This document shows, in pieces, positions 1-8,466 of a stretch of 64,000 nucleotides of DNA (positions within the stretch are counted from its first letter, which is position 1; each line of letters starts with the position of its first letter). A program made the translations under genes and the position numbers. Source of the stretch: Sphingomonadales bacterium (GTDB lineage: Bacteria > Pseudomonadota > Alphaproteobacteria > Sphingomonadales > Sphingomonadaceae); the NCBI GenBank assembly GCA_027486415.1, contig JAIXPC010000002.1:434001-498000 (forward strand). Reading direction: 5' to 3'. The notes under the pieces were generated by a model. The model saw only the letters and a program-made list of their open reading frames with translations. It searched no databases and had not been told where the DNA came from.

Positions 1-636
1 CGACTTGTCCACGGGCCGCGTCACCAGCTTGGCGTTGCGTTCGGAGAACGCGACGATGCGCTGCACCATTTCCGGAAACGGCTGGGCGATGGGCAGCGAC
101 CAGGCGTGCAGATCCTTGACGCCGGCATAGCCGCGCGCCGCCACCAGCCGCTCGTAATAGGGCCGGTGATGGCCCATCATCACGGTGGGTGGGCCGTCGA
201 AACCTTGCACCAGCAGGCCGGGTTCGTCCCAGATCGACAGGCTGAACGGGCCGAGCGCGCGGGTCATGCCCTTCTTGCGCAGCCAGTCCTCGGCCGTCGC
301 GAACAGCGCATCGGCCACCGCCTGATCGTCGATGCATTCGAACATGCCGAAATGACCGGTGCCCGGCCCGCCGCCGGGGGCTGTGGGCGCGATCACCAGT
401 TGATCGACCTGCGCCGAGATGCGGCCGACAACCTTGCCATCCTTCAGCGCCAGCCAGAAGGCGGCTTCGGCATGGCCGAACCACGGGTTGGTCTTTTCCC
501 CGCCAATCAGGCCGTGCATTTCCGATTTCAGCGGCGGCACCCAGTGCGGATCGCCGGCGTAAAGCGTCCACGGCAGATTGACGAAGGCCGTGCGGTCGGC
601 GGCGGTTTCAACGGGCTTGATACTGATATTGCTCAT
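1..636 (-). CDS. cerS: GNAT-fold acyltransferase, probable bacterial ceramide synthase (3' end outside window)
   Basis: Incomplete: 212 codons from an ATG at 636 run open to base 1 with no stop. The N-terminal half shows a WTLYAGDPHWVPPL stretch (about residues 23-36), a GEKTNPWFGHAEA segment, a GRISAQVD strand and a GTGHFGMFE motif. This pattern is typical of the large GNAT-like proteins encoded with sphingolipid genes in Caulobacter and Sphingomonas. In Caulobacter the family member is reported to add the second acyl chain in the cytoplasm (bCerS). It is the last visible gene of the operon, 42 bases after the lptG-like gene. The family assignment is strong. The exact acyl-transfer role is inferred from family and context, and the C-terminal domain cannot be seen. 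Confidence 0.75.
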   Translation of the reverse strand, partial: MSNISIKPVETAADRTAFVNLPWTLYAGDPHWVPPLKSEMHGLIGGEKTNPWFGHAEAAFWLALKDGKVVGRISAQVDQLVIAPTAPGGGPGTGHFGMFECIDDQAVADALFATAEDWLRKKGMTRALGPFSLSIWDEPGLLVQGFDGPPTVMMGHHRPYYERLVAARGYAGVKDLHAWSLPIAQPFPEMVQRIVAFSERNAKLVTRPVDKS

Positions 637-678
637 CGTGGGCGGTGATACGAAGCAATCAAGGCAGAATGGCGGCGA

Positions 679-1773
679 TCATTCTTCGGTGCGGATCAGC
701 ACGGCTTCACCGATCAGCAGGAACAAGAGGAAGGGCGCCCACGCCGCCATCAACGGCGGCACCGTGCCGAAATTGCCCATCGCCAGCATGAAATTGTCGG
801 CCACGAAGAAGGCAAAGCCCAGCGCCATGCCGATCACCGCGCGCACGAACAATTTGCCCGAACGCGCCAGCCCGAACGCGGCGACGGCGCCCAGCAAGGG
901 CATCAGCACCGCCGACAACGGCCCGGAAATCTTGTGCCAGGCCGCGGCCTCCAGCACGTCGGTCGGCTTGCCGGCGGCGCGCTGTTCGGCGATCTGCGGC
1001 CACAGGTTCCACAGCGCGACGAAATTGGGGTTGATCGTCGTCGTGTTGAACTGGCGCGGCACCACGTCGGTGGCGAAATCGATGGTTTCGCGCGTTTCCA
1101 GACCGCCGCTGGCCACGTCGAACAGCCGCACATCCGAAAGCCGCCAGCCGCCCGCCCGCGGCACGGCGCTTTTCGCCATCACCACCTGCACCAGCCGGTT
1201 GTCGCGCCGGTCATAGATGGTGACGTCAGACAGCCGGGTGGCGGCGCCGCGCCCCGCCACGGCATCGGCGTGGAACAGGTCATCGCCGCCCCGCACCCAG
1301 CTTTGGGTGGGCTTGGCCGCCGCCTTGGGCAATTTGCGATATTCCTGTTCCTGCCACGCCTTCAGCCGCGCGCTGGCCGGCACCGCGATGCTTTCGTTCC
1401 AGGCGAAATTGGCCACCGCCACCAGCAGCGAGGCGACCATCAGCGGGCTGAGGATGTGGTGGGCCGACAGGCCGGCATTCTTGAAGATCACCACCTCGCT
1501 GTTCTGGTTCAGCGTTGCCAGCGTCACCAGCGTCGCCAGCAGCACCGAAAACGGCAGGAACAGCTGCACGATCTGCGGCGCGCGCAGGGAGACATAGACC
1601 CACAGATCCGCCTCGCTGTTCCCCGCCGCCGCCAGCACCTTGCCCGATTCCGACAGCAGGTCGAGCGACTGCAGGATCACGGTGAGGCCGATGATGAAGG
1701 CGGCCACCCGGATCAGGAACATGCGCGCCGTGTACCAGGCGATGGTGCGCGACGGGAAAAGCATCTGCAACAT
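679..1773 (-). CDS. lptG: LptG-type permease of a lipid export ABC transporter
   Basis: 364 residues, the usual LptG length. There is one hydrophobic segment near residues 18-38, two more before about residue 130, a periplasmic beta-rich middle (about 140-270), and three C-terminal membrane segments. This is the YjgP/YjgQ layout. Partner LptF is encoded just upstream, with its stop 3 bases from this start. In the general family LptF and LptG form the membrane channel that takes lipid from the inner membrane and passes it to the LptC/LptA bridge, powered by LptB. Here it lies inside the sphingolipid operon, so the cargo may be a sphingolipid rather than LPS. That part is inference. No lptB, lptC or lptA is present in the window. 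Confidence 0.85.
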   Translation of the reverse strand: MLQMLFPSRTIAWYTARMFLIRVAAFIIGLTVILQSLDLLSESGKVLAAAGNSEADLWVYVSLRAPQIVQLFLPFSVLLATLVTLATLNQNSEVVIFKNAGLSAHHILSPLMVASLLVAVANFAWNESIAVPASARLKAWQEQEYRKLPKAAAKPTQSWVRGGDDLFHADAVAGRGAATRLSDVTIYDRRDNRLVQVVMAKSAVPRAGGWRLSDVRLFDVASGGLETRETIDFATDVVPRQFNTTTINPNFVALWNLWPQIAEQRAAGKPTDVLEAAAWHKISGPLSAVLMPLLGAVAAFGLARSGKLFVRAVIGMALGFAFFVADNFMLAMGNFGTVPPLMAAWAPFLLFLLIGEAVLIRTEE

Positions 1774-1776
1774 GGA

Positions 1777-3009
1777 TCAGCCCGCCGACAGCACGTCGTC
1801 GGCCCAGTTCTGGCGCCGCACCAGCTTGCCGGCCAGCGCCGACAGCGCGCCGGTGATCTTGCCGAACCAGCGATCCAGCGCGCCGATCGGCTGGCCGCCG
1901 GGCCGGTTGAGCACGCGGAACAGCCACAGCGCGAGGCCGAGGAACAGCGCATAGGGCACCCATTGCGCCAGCACCGGATCGACACGGCCCAGCGCGCCCA
2001 TGCGCTCGCCATATTCGGTGAACTTGTGGAACGTCACCAGCGCGATGATCGACAGGAACACGCCCAGTGCCGAGGTCGAGCGCTTGGGCGGCACCGCCAT
2101 CGCCAACGCCAGGAACGGCAGCACGAACATGATCACGCACTGCACGATGCGGCGGTTGAAGGTGGCCGATGCGCCGCGCCGTTCGGCCGGGTCCTTCGCC
2201 GTCGTCATGGTGCGGAGCAATTCGGGCAGGGTGGCTTCCAGATTGCCTTCCCCGCGTTTGCGGAACGCCGCCATGTCGGGCAACCGGATCGGCAGGTCAT
2301 GCTGGGCAAAGCCGAGCACACGCGGGGTTGCGGGCGTGCCGTCCGGGCCGGGGCGCGGCGTGTGCACAAGCGTGCCATCGCGCAGGCGCAGCAGGATATA
2401 TTCGGGATCGTCGGTGGCGAGGAAGGTGCCGCGCGCGGCGGTGGCGGCGATGATCGTGCCATCCTTGCCTGCCGCGCGCACGAACAAGCCGCGCAGATCG
2501 GCGCCGCTGTTGCGGGATTCTTCCACCCGCAATGTCATGCCGCCGCCCAGATTGGCGAATTCGCCGACCTTGATCGACGCGCCCAGCGCGCCCGACCTCA
2601 GTTCAAAGCGGAGATTTTCATAGGCATAGCGGGTGACCGGTTGCAGCCAGCCGACAATGCCGAAATTCACCACGGCAAAGACGATGGCAAACAGAAACGG
2701 CACCCGCAGCAGCCGCCGGTAGGAGACGCCGACGGCCAGCAGCGCATCCAGTTCCGACGAGGTTGCCAGCCGGCGGAAGGCGAGCAGGATGCCCAGCATC
2801 ACGCCGATGGGGATGCCCAGCGACAGATATTCCGGCAGCAGATTGCCCAGCATCCGCCACACGACGCTGACCGGGCCGCCTTCGTTGATGACGAAATCGA
2901 ACAGCCGCAGCATGCGATCCAGCACCAGCAGCATCGCAGCCACGACCAGCGTGCCGAACAACGGCACGAGGATCAGGCTGAACAGATACCGATCGATGCG
3001 CTTGGTCAC
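1777..3009 (-). CDS. lptF: LptF-type permease of a lipid export ABC transporter
   Basis: 410 residues from a GTG at 3009, preceded by GGGAAG. An upstream ATG at 3075 in the same frame would add 22 residues of proline/glycine-rich sequence unlike LptF and was rejected. The protein opens with the family's basic DRYLFSLILVPL helix, then a second and third membrane helix (ending about 120), a long periplasmic jellyroll-like domain, and three C-terminal helices. It is paired with the LptG-like gene 3 bases downstream and follows serine palmitoyltransferase after a 97-base gap. Whether this is the cell's only LptFG (LPS export) or a second, sphingolipid-dedicated copy cannot be decided from the window. 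Confidence 0.86.
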   Translation of the reverse strand: MTKRIDRYLFSLILVPLFGTLVVAAMLLVLDRMLRLFDFVINEGGPVSVVWRMLGNLLPEYLSLGIPIGVMLGILLAFRRLATSSELDALLAVGVSYRRLLRVPFLFAIVFAVVNFGIVGWLQPVTRYAYENLRFELRSGALGASIKVGEFANLGGGMTLRVEESRNSGADLRGLFVRAAGKDGTIIAATAARGTFLATDDPEYILLRLRDGTLVHTPRPGPDGTPATPRVLGFAQHDLPIRLPDMAAFRKRGEGNLEATLPELLRTMTTAKDPAERRGASATFNRRIVQCVIMFVLPFLALAMAVPPKRSTSALGVFLSIIALVTFHKFTEYGERMGALGRVDPVLAQWVPYALFLGLALWLFRVLNRPGGQPIGALDRWFGKITGALSALAGKLVRRQNWADDVLSAG

Positions 3010-3106
3010 GCCGCTTCCCTTGCCGCGGTGTCCGGGCGCAGGGGAACGACCGGTGGGCCAGCTATAGCCGGCCAACCTTGCCCCGTCATGACCAAATTGG
3101 CGGTTT

Positions 3107-4339
3107 TCAGGCCGCCTGACCCAGCGCCAGGCCGCAACGTTCGGCCGCTTCGGCGAACCGGCCCAGCACCGTGTCGATCTGGTCGTCGCTGTGCAGCGCG
3201 CAGATCGAGCAGCGCAGCAGGAACACGCCGGCGGGCGTGGCCGGCGGGCGGCTCATGTTCACATAGACGCCGAGTTCGATCAGCGTGGACCACATCAGCG
3301 CGGTGGTTTCCTGATCCGGCATCAGCACCGAGACGATGGCGCTTTCCGGCGTTTCGGTGGCAAGGCGGAAGCCGCGCGACTTCAGCCCGCCATGCAGACG
3401 GCGCGTCGCTTCCCACAGCCGGGCGCGCTTGTCGGTCGCGGTCATCAGCTTGCGGATCGAGGTGGCGGCGCAGGCAACGACGGCCGGCGGCAGCGAGGCG
3501 GTGAAGGTATAGGGGCGGCAGACGAGACGCAGGATCTCGAACTTGGGATGGTTCGACACGCAGAAGCCGCCGACGGTGCCAACGGACTTGGAGAAGGTGC
3601 CGACGACGAAATCGACATCGTCCGCCACGCCCTGCTCTTCATAGACGCCGCGGCCATGTTCGCCGAAAAAGCCCATGCCGTGGGCTTCGTCGACCAGCAC
3701 CATGCAGCCGTGCGCCTTGGCGATCTTCACCAGTTCCGGCAGCGGCGCGATATCGCCCAGCATCGAATAGACGCCTTCCAGCACGACCAGCTTGCCGGCG
3801 CCTTCGGGCAGGCGCTTCAGGCGCTTTTCGAGATCGGCGGCGTCGTTGTGGCGGAAGCGCACGATATCGGCGTTCGACATCTTGCAGCCATCATAGATGG
3901 AGGCATGGCTGTCGGCATCGAGGATGATGAAATCGCCCTTGCCCGCCAGCGTCGAGACCATGCCGAGATTGGCCTGGTAGCCGGTGGAGAACACCATGGC
4001 ATGGCTCATGCCATAGAAGTCCTTCAGCGCGTCCTCGCACTCCTTGTGGGTCTGGTAGGTGCCGTTGAGCACGCGGCTGCCGGTGGTGCCGGCACCGAAA
4101 TCGCGGATCGCGGCCTGGCCGGCGGCGACGACATCGGGATCGAACGTCATCCCCATGTAATTGTAGGTGCCGAGCAGGATGGTGTGCTTGCCCTTGATGA
4201 TCGCCTCGGTGGGCGAAATCACCTTTTCCATCACGATGCCGAACGGATCGCGGATACCGGTGGAGAGCAGGCCGGCGTGTTCGGCGATCAGCGGATCATA
4301 TTTGGCGAGAAGATCGCACTTGGGCAGATTGGCGGTCAT
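3107..4339 (-). CDS. spt: Serine palmitoyltransferase
   Basis: 410 residues, cytoplasmic, PLP-dependent alpha-oxoamine synthase that condenses L-serine with a fatty acyl thioester to 3-ketosphinganine, the committed step of sphingolipid synthesis. The sequence is near-colinear with the soluble Sphingomonas enzyme. The PLP-lysine sits in GTFSKSVGTVGG (Lys251), with His145 in DADSHAS, Asp217/His220 in VLVDEAHGMG and the SRPPATP loop near the C-terminus. KBL and HemA relatives lack this last combination. The ATG at 4339 follows the acyl carrier protein stop by 4 bases. The adjacent ACP suggests acyl-ACP rather than acyl-CoA is the donor. Confidence 0.97.
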   Translation of the reverse strand: MTANLPKCDLLAKYDPLIAEHAGLLSTGIRDPFGIVMEKVISPTEAIIKGKHTILLGTYNYMGMTFDPDVVAAGQAAIRDFGAGTTGSRVLNGTYQTHKECEDALKDFYGMSHAMVFSTGYQANLGMVSTLAGKGDFIILDADSHASIYDGCKMSNADIVRFRHNDAADLEKRLKRLPEGAGKLVVLEGVYSMLGDIAPLPELVKIAKAHGCMVLVDEAHGMGFFGEHGRGVYEEQGVADDVDFVVGTFSKSVGTVGGFCVSNHPKFEILRLVCRPYTFTASLPPAVVACAATSIRKLMTATDKRARLWEATRRLHGGLKSRGFRLATETPESAIVSVLMPDQETTALMWSTLIELGVYVNMSRPPATPAGVFLLRCSICALHSDDQIDTVLGRFAEAAERCGLALGQAA

Positions 4340-4343
4340 CGTC

Positions 4344-4595
4344 TCAGCCCTTCTTCGCCACCAGCCCGGTGACGGCATCGGCAACCTGGCCGATGGTTTC
4401 CAGATCGGGCAGCATGTTCAAGGGGATCATGATGTCCCATTCGTCTTCCATGCTGGCGACAAGGTCCATCACGGTCAGCGAATCCATTTCCATGTCGCCG
4501 GCAAAGGTGGTGGCTTCGGTAAGCGGCACCTTCTTGCTGTTCAGCGGCTCGATCAGCTCGATGATGCGGGCGTAAACGCTGGCGCGGTCGGTCAT
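4344..4595 (-). CDS. Acyl carrier protein of the sphingolipid operon
   Basis: 83 residues. The phosphopantetheine attachment serine is Ser39 in GDMEMDSLTVMDL, and the surrounding four-helix ACP pattern is intact. The start ATG at 4595 follows a GGAG four bases upstream. It is not the fatty-acid-synthase AcpP: the sequence around the serine and the acidic helix II differ, and it lies between the reductase and serine palmitoyltransferase genes. Expected role: carry the acyl chain loaded by the acyl-ACP synthetase encoded two genes upstream and present it to Spt and/or the ceramide synthase. Confidence 0.93.
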   Translation of the reverse strand: MTDRASVYARIIELIEPLNSKKVPLTEATTFAGDMEMDSLTVMDLVASMEDEWDIMIPLNMLPDLETIGQVADAVTGLVAKKG

Positions 4596-4687
4596 GGTGG
4601 CTCCGTTTGGTGATATGCGCGCCCCCATGCCCCCACATCATGGCCAAATTGCGGAACGGGCGGGCGGCAGCGTTGCCGCAGCCTGCG

Positions 4688-5587
4688 TTACAGCCAGCCG
4701 CGCCGGCGATAGTCCGCCACCGTGTCGGCCATGCCGGCGTCCAGCCCGATCTGCGGCTGCCACAGGCCGGCCAGCCGCGCATTGCCGCCGCGGGAGACCC
4801 AGTCGGGATGGGCGAGATAGCGGGCGCGATCGCGGCTCAGCTTGGGCAGCTGGCCTTGCGCCGCGGCGATGCGGGTCGCGATGCTGGCGGCGACATTGAG
4901 CAGGCCATCACCGACCGGGATCATGCGGACGTTCGACCGGCCCAGTGCGCGGCCGATGGCGGCGGCATGATCGGCGTGAGCGTAACCGCCTGATCCGTCC
5001 TCGATTTCGAGAATCTCGCGCGACGGGCCGGCATCGGCCAGCGCCAGCAGTGCGCGGGCGAGATCATCGACATGGATCAGGCTGATGCGGGCATCCGGCC
5101 CGCCGGGGGCCAGGCCAAGGCCAAAGCGCGCCAGGCGGAACAGGTCGCGCATTTCCGCGTCGCCGGGGCCATAGACGCCCGGCGGGCGGACGATGACCCA
5201 GTCGCCCTTGCGCTGCTCCACCCGCGCATCGCCGGCCGCCTTTGACGCGCCATAGAGCGACAGGCCGGGTTCGCGCGCCGCGAGGCTGGAGACGTGGACG
5301 AAGCGCGGGACATCGGCAGCGGCGGCCAGCACGTTGGCGGTGCCGGTGATGTTGCCGGCTTCGAATCCCGCTTCGTCGGCTGCGTTCACCACGCCGGCGA
5401 TGTGCAGGATGGCCGACGCGCCGTCGCACAGGCGGGCGAGAGCGGCGTTGTCGTGAAGGTCGCCAATCACCCATTCCACGCCGGGCTGCGGGGGCTGCGG
5501 TCGGCGGGTGAGCGCGCGAACGGGGCGATTGGCCAGCGCCAGCACGCGCCGACCGACGAAGCCGGTGGCGCCGGTGACGGCAATCAC
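4688..5587 (-). CDS. cerR: SDR-family ceramide / 3-ketosphinganine reductase candidate
   Basis: 299 residues from a GTG at 5587. Extended SDR (NAD-dependent epimerase-like): the Rossmann motif TGATGFVG is at residues 5-12 and the catalytic pair is YGASK (Tyr112, Lys116). The family member in the Caulobacter sphingolipid cluster reduces the ketone of the long-chain base or ceramide. I chose the GTG because upstream in-frame ATGs at 5641 and 5692 would run translation through a palindromic intergenic repeat (5591-5612). With this start the Rossmann fold begins at residue 1 and no signal peptide is visible. The gene is 92 bases before the ACP gene. Confidence 0.86.
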   Translation of the reverse strand: MIAVTGATGFVGRRVLALANRPVRALTRRPQPPQPGVEWVIGDLHDNAALARLCDGASAILHIAGVVNAADEAGFEAGNITGTANVLAAAADVPRFVHVSSLAAREPGLSLYGASKAAGDARVEQRKGDWVIVRPPGVYGPGDAEMRDLFRLARFGLGLAPGGPDARISLIHVDDLARALLALADAGPSREILEIEDGSGGYAHADHAAAIGRALGRSNVRMIPVGDGLLNVAASIATRIAAAQGQLPKLSRDRARYLAHPDWVSRGGNARLAGLWQPQIGLDAGMADTVADYRRRGWL

Positions 5588-5590
5588 GCC

Positions 5591-5612
5591 CCCCTCCCGC
5601 AGGCGGGAGGGG
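5591..5612. repeat. Intergenic palindromic repeat, copy A
   Basis: A perfect 10-base stem, CCCCTCCCGC and GCGGGAGGGG with AG between, followed by a G-rich tail (GGTTGGGGGTGGGG). It forms an inverted pair with copy B 68 bases away, inside the gap between the acyl-ACP synthetase and reductase genes. Confidence 0.85.
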
Positions 5613-5680
5613 TTGGGGGTGGGGTTATCAGACAGGGTCATGATGGGGTGATGTGAGCTGGCAGCAATGCCCACCCCCGG

Positions 5681-5702
5681 CCCCTCCCGCAAGCGGGAGG
5701 GG
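5681..5702. repeat. Intergenic palindromic repeat, copy B
   Basis: The same 10-base stem as copy A with AA in the loop, but the C/A-rich tail (CCCACCCCCGG) is on the left, so it is in the opposite orientation. It begins 6 bases beyond the stop of the acyl-ACP synthetase in the direction of transcription. Confidence 0.85.
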
Positions 5703-5707
5703 AGAGG

Positions 5708-7465
5708 TTACGCCGCCACTTCAAACGGCTGAATTTCACCCGACAGATATTGCAGCCGCGCCTTGGAGCGCGAGAGCTTGCCCGACGAGGTGCGCGGCAG
5801 GGTGCGCGGCGGCACGAGTTCGACGACGCAGCTCATGCCGGTGATCGCCTTCACCTTCGACTTGATTGCCTCGCGCAGCTTCACGCGCTCGTCATTGTCG
5901 CTGGTGCGGCACTGGACGAGGACGGCCGGGGCTTCCTCGCCCGACGGGGTGGTGATCGAGAAGGCGGCGATGTCGCCGGCCTTGAAGCCGGGCAGCTGCT
6001 CGATCGCCCATTCGATGTCCTGCGGCCAGTGGTTCTTGCCGTTGATGATGATCATGTCCTTGGCGCGGCCGACGATGAACAGCGAACCGTCCTTCAGATA
6101 GGCCATGTCGCCGGTGTCGAGCCAGCCGTCCTTCAGGCAGGCCTCGGTCGCTTCCGGATCGCGGAAATAGCCGGCCATGATGCCCAGGCCCTTGACGAAC
6201 ACCCGGCCGATCTTGCGATCGGGCAGCACGTGGCCGGCCTCGTCGCGCACCTCGATGGTCATGCCCGGCACGGCCTTGCCGCAGTTGACGATGGCGCGAT
6301 AGCGGGTGGGCAGGCGCTGATCGGCACGGGCATCGGCGCTGGCACCCGACAGGGTGCGCTCGTCGATCAGGTCGCACTGGATGCCTTCGCCCACCGGCAT
6401 GATGGTGACGGCCAGCGTCGCTTCGGCAAGGCCATAGCTGGGCAGGAAGGCCGACGCCTTGAAGCCGGCGGGGGCGAACGTGTCCACGAACGCCTGCATC
6501 ACTTCCGGGCGGATCATGTCGGCACCGTTGCCGGCGACGCGCCAGCGCGACAGGTCGTAACGTTCGGCGACCGGGATCGACGGGGAGATGCGCCGGGCGC
6601 AGATGTCGTAACCGAAGGTCGGCGAATAGCTGAGGCTGTTCGCCGGGTTGCGGCTGATCAGGGTGAGCCACGACAGCGGGCGGCGGGCAAAATCCGCGGT
6701 GGCGAGATAATCGACCGAGATCTGGTTGGCCATCGGCGCGAGCATGCAGCCGACAAGGCCCATGTCGTGATACCAGGGCAGCCAGCTGATCACGCGGTCG
6801 TCCAGCGCGGCGTGGGTGCAGGTGGCGTGGGCCGACAGATTGGCCAGCAACGCTTCGTGGGTGACGGCAACGCCGTGCGGGAAGCGGGTGGAACCGGACG
6901 AATATTGCAGATAGGCGATATCGGTCGGCAGCGGTTGCGGCAGGTCCACGGCGGGGGCTTCGCCGGCAAACCATTGTTCCCAATCATGGGCAGCGCACAG
7001 GCCGGTGGCGGCATCCTTCACGATGTCGTGCAGGCCGGGCGGCGACAGCAGCATCAGCGGATCGCAGCTGGTGAGCTGCACGCGGATCTGGTCCACATAG
7101 GCGTCGCGGCCGCCAAAGCTGGTCGGCAGCGGCAGCGGCACCGGCAGCGCGGCGGCATAGATGGCACCAAAGAAGGCAGCGGCAAAGCCCGGGCCGGTTT
7201 CGGCGATCAGGGCGATGCGGTCACCCGGCTTCACGCCTTCGGCGATGAAGTGCGCGGCGTGGCGGCGGGCATCGGCGGCCAGTTCGCGATAGGGATAGGC
7301 GCGCACCAGATCGGCGCGGGCATCATGGAAGTTGAAACCCTTTTCGCCCTGCGCGGCATAATCCAGCGCATCGGCGAGCGTGCGGAAATCGGAACGGCGC
7401 AGCGGCAGGCTGTCGTTGGTGGGGGTCGGCGCCTTGGCACCATCGGCCGGGGGGTTGCTGGCCAT
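5708..7465 (-). CDS. Fatty acyl-AMP ligase / acyl-ACP synthetase of the sphingolipid operon
   Basis: 585 residues, ANL superfamily (adenylate-forming). The nucleotide-binding loop reads YSSGSTRFPHGV, followed by SYGLAEATLA, TGDMAYL and GKNHWPQDIE, and the C-terminal catalytic lysine is in SGKLSRSKARLQ. The FAAL-like NGKNHWP hinge and the neighbouring ACP gene suggest that it adenylates a fatty acid and transfers it to the ACP's phosphopantetheine rather than to CoA. It starts at the ATG at 7465, with GGGAGA upstream. An ATG at 7555 would add 30 residues without domain content. It is the first gene of the operon, whose promoter should lie in 7466-7585, shared divergently with recX. Confidence 0.9.
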   Translation of the reverse strand: MASNPPADGAKAPTPTNDSLPLRRSDFRTLADALDYAAQGEKGFNFHDARADLVRAYPYRELAADARRHAAHFIAEGVKPGDRIALIAETGPGFAAAFFGAIYAAALPVPLPLPTSFGGRDAYVDQIRVQLTSCDPLMLLSPPGLHDIVKDAATGLCAAHDWEQWFAGEAPAVDLPQPLPTDIAYLQYSSGSTRFPHGVAVTHEALLANLSAHATCTHAALDDRVISWLPWYHDMGLVGCMLAPMANQISVDYLATADFARRPLSWLTLISRNPANSLSYSPTFGYDICARRISPSIPVAERYDLSRWRVAGNGADMIRPEVMQAFVDTFAPAGFKASAFLPSYGLAEATLAVTIMPVGEGIQCDLIDERTLSGASADARADQRLPTRYRAIVNCGKAVPGMTIEVRDEAGHVLPDRKIGRVFVKGLGIMAGYFRDPEATEACLKDGWLDTGDMAYLKDGSLFIVGRAKDMIIINGKNHWPQDIEWAIEQLPGFKAGDIAAFSITTPSGEEAPAVLVQCRTSDNDERVKLREAIKSKVKAITGMSCVVELVPPRTLPRTSSGKLSRSKARLQYLSGEIQPFEVAA

Positions 7466-7585
7466 GATTGTCTCCCTGTCGTGCGGCCCGCCCGACCCGG
7501 CGGACTGCACATTTTCTTTTGTGTCCATGCTGCACTGCCACGCGGGGGCGTTCAAATTCCGGCCCGAAAGTGGCAGGAAAGTGGC

Positions 7586-8155
7586 ATGGGTGAAGACGAA
7601 CAGGGACGATCACGCCGCGAGCGCCGGGTGCCGCCGCCGCTGGACGAGGCTGCGTTGCGCGATCTGGCGCTGCATTACGCCGCGCGTTTTGCCACCACCC
7701 GGTTGAAATTGCTGCGGTATCTCGCGCGCAAGCTGAAGGAGCGCGGCTGGGCCGGAGCGCAGGCTGCCGATCCCGAAGCGCTGGCCGATCGACTGGCCGA
7801 ACTGGGCTATGTCAACGATGCGGCCTGGGCGCAGATGAAGGGGCGGGCCATGACGGCGCGCGGGCTGGGCCATCGCCGGGTGGCCGAAGCGCTGACGGCA
7901 GCCGGTGTCGCGCACGAAGATCGCGGCGACGCGCCCGACGAGGCGCAGGCGCTGGCCACCGCGCTGGCCTTTGCCAGGCGCAAGCGGCTGGGCCCGTTTG
8001 CGCGCCAACCGAGCGATGATCTTGCCAGCCGGCAGAAGGCGTTGGCGGCGATGCTGCGCGCCGGGCACGGCATGGCAGCGGCGCGCACGGTGCTGGCAGC
8101 ACGAAGCGTGGCGGAGGCGGAAGGCCTGGTGGCGGACGATCAGCCGAGCAGCTGA
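7586..8155 (+). CDS. recX: Regulatory protein RecX
   Basis: 189 residues, all-helical, made of repeated three-helix units: ALRDLALHYAARFATTRLKLLRYLARKLKERG, then a DRLAELGYVNDAAWAQMKGRAMTARGLG unit. These are RecX hallmarks. RecX binds inside the RecA filament groove and limits its growth, and so modulates recombination and SOS. ATG at 7586 with AGGA 7 bases upstream. recA is not in the window, as is common in this order. The 3' end overlaps the convergent small gene by 16 bases. Confidence 0.85.
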   Translation: MGEDEQGRSRRERRVPPPLDEAALRDLALHYAARFATTRLKLLRYLARKLKERGWAGAQAADPEALADRLAELGYVNDAAWAQMKGRAMTARGLGHRRVAEALTAAGVAHEDRGDAPDEAQALATALAFARRKRLGPFARQPSDDLASRQKALAAMLRAGHGMAAARTVLAARSVAEAEGLVADDQPSS

Positions 8156-8343
8156 CGCGATCCGCCCGACCAGCTGATGACGAGGCCGAGCATCTTGCCC
8201 ATCACTTCGCCGGTCATTGCGAGGCGCTGCGGACGGGGATCGCCGGCGCGTTCAAAGGCCAGTTCCAGCCGGGGTTCGGCCGCGATGACCGCTGCGGCGG
8301 CCATTGCCAACAGGCCCAAGCGTGCTGCGATCTGCCGGTGCAT
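8140..8343 (-). CDS. Small exported protein of unknown function
   Basis: 67 residues. It begins MHRQIAARLGLLAMAAAAVIA, a short signal-peptide-like helix, followed by about 45 polar residues with no recognised motif. The ATG at 8343 has a good AGGGGA 8 bases upstream, which is the main reason to believe the gene. It overlaps the end of recX by 16 bases in convergent orientation and lies 123 bases beyond the clpA stop on the same strand. Function unknown. Confidence 0.5.
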   Translation of the reverse strand: MHRQIAARLGLLAMAAAAVIAAEPRLELAFERAGDPRPQRLAMTGEVMGKMLGLVISWSGGSRQLLG

Positions 8344-8466
8344 GCCCGATTCCCCTGACTGAAATTGCTGGTCGCTCCCGGCTATTGCGCCGCAATGCTA
8401 AACCCACGCTGAACGACACGGCCCGCGCTCCGGTGTGGGGGCGCGGGCCGGTCATGCGTTGAGGGT

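Noticed and set aside
934-3504. Very long plus-strand open frame (over 850 codons) across lptF, lptG and spt
   Set aside because: Antisense shadow of real genes in GC-rich DNA; low-complexity Arg/His/Gln-rich product with no domain. Similar large antisense frames over the propeller gene (26924-30079), the receptor (30134-32794) and gltB (53088-57827) were rejected for the same reason.
5750-8155. 801-codon plus-strand frame ending with recX
   Set aside because: Only its last 189 codons, from an ATG with a good Shine-Dalgarno, look like a protein (RecX); the rest is antisense to the acyl-ACP synthetase.
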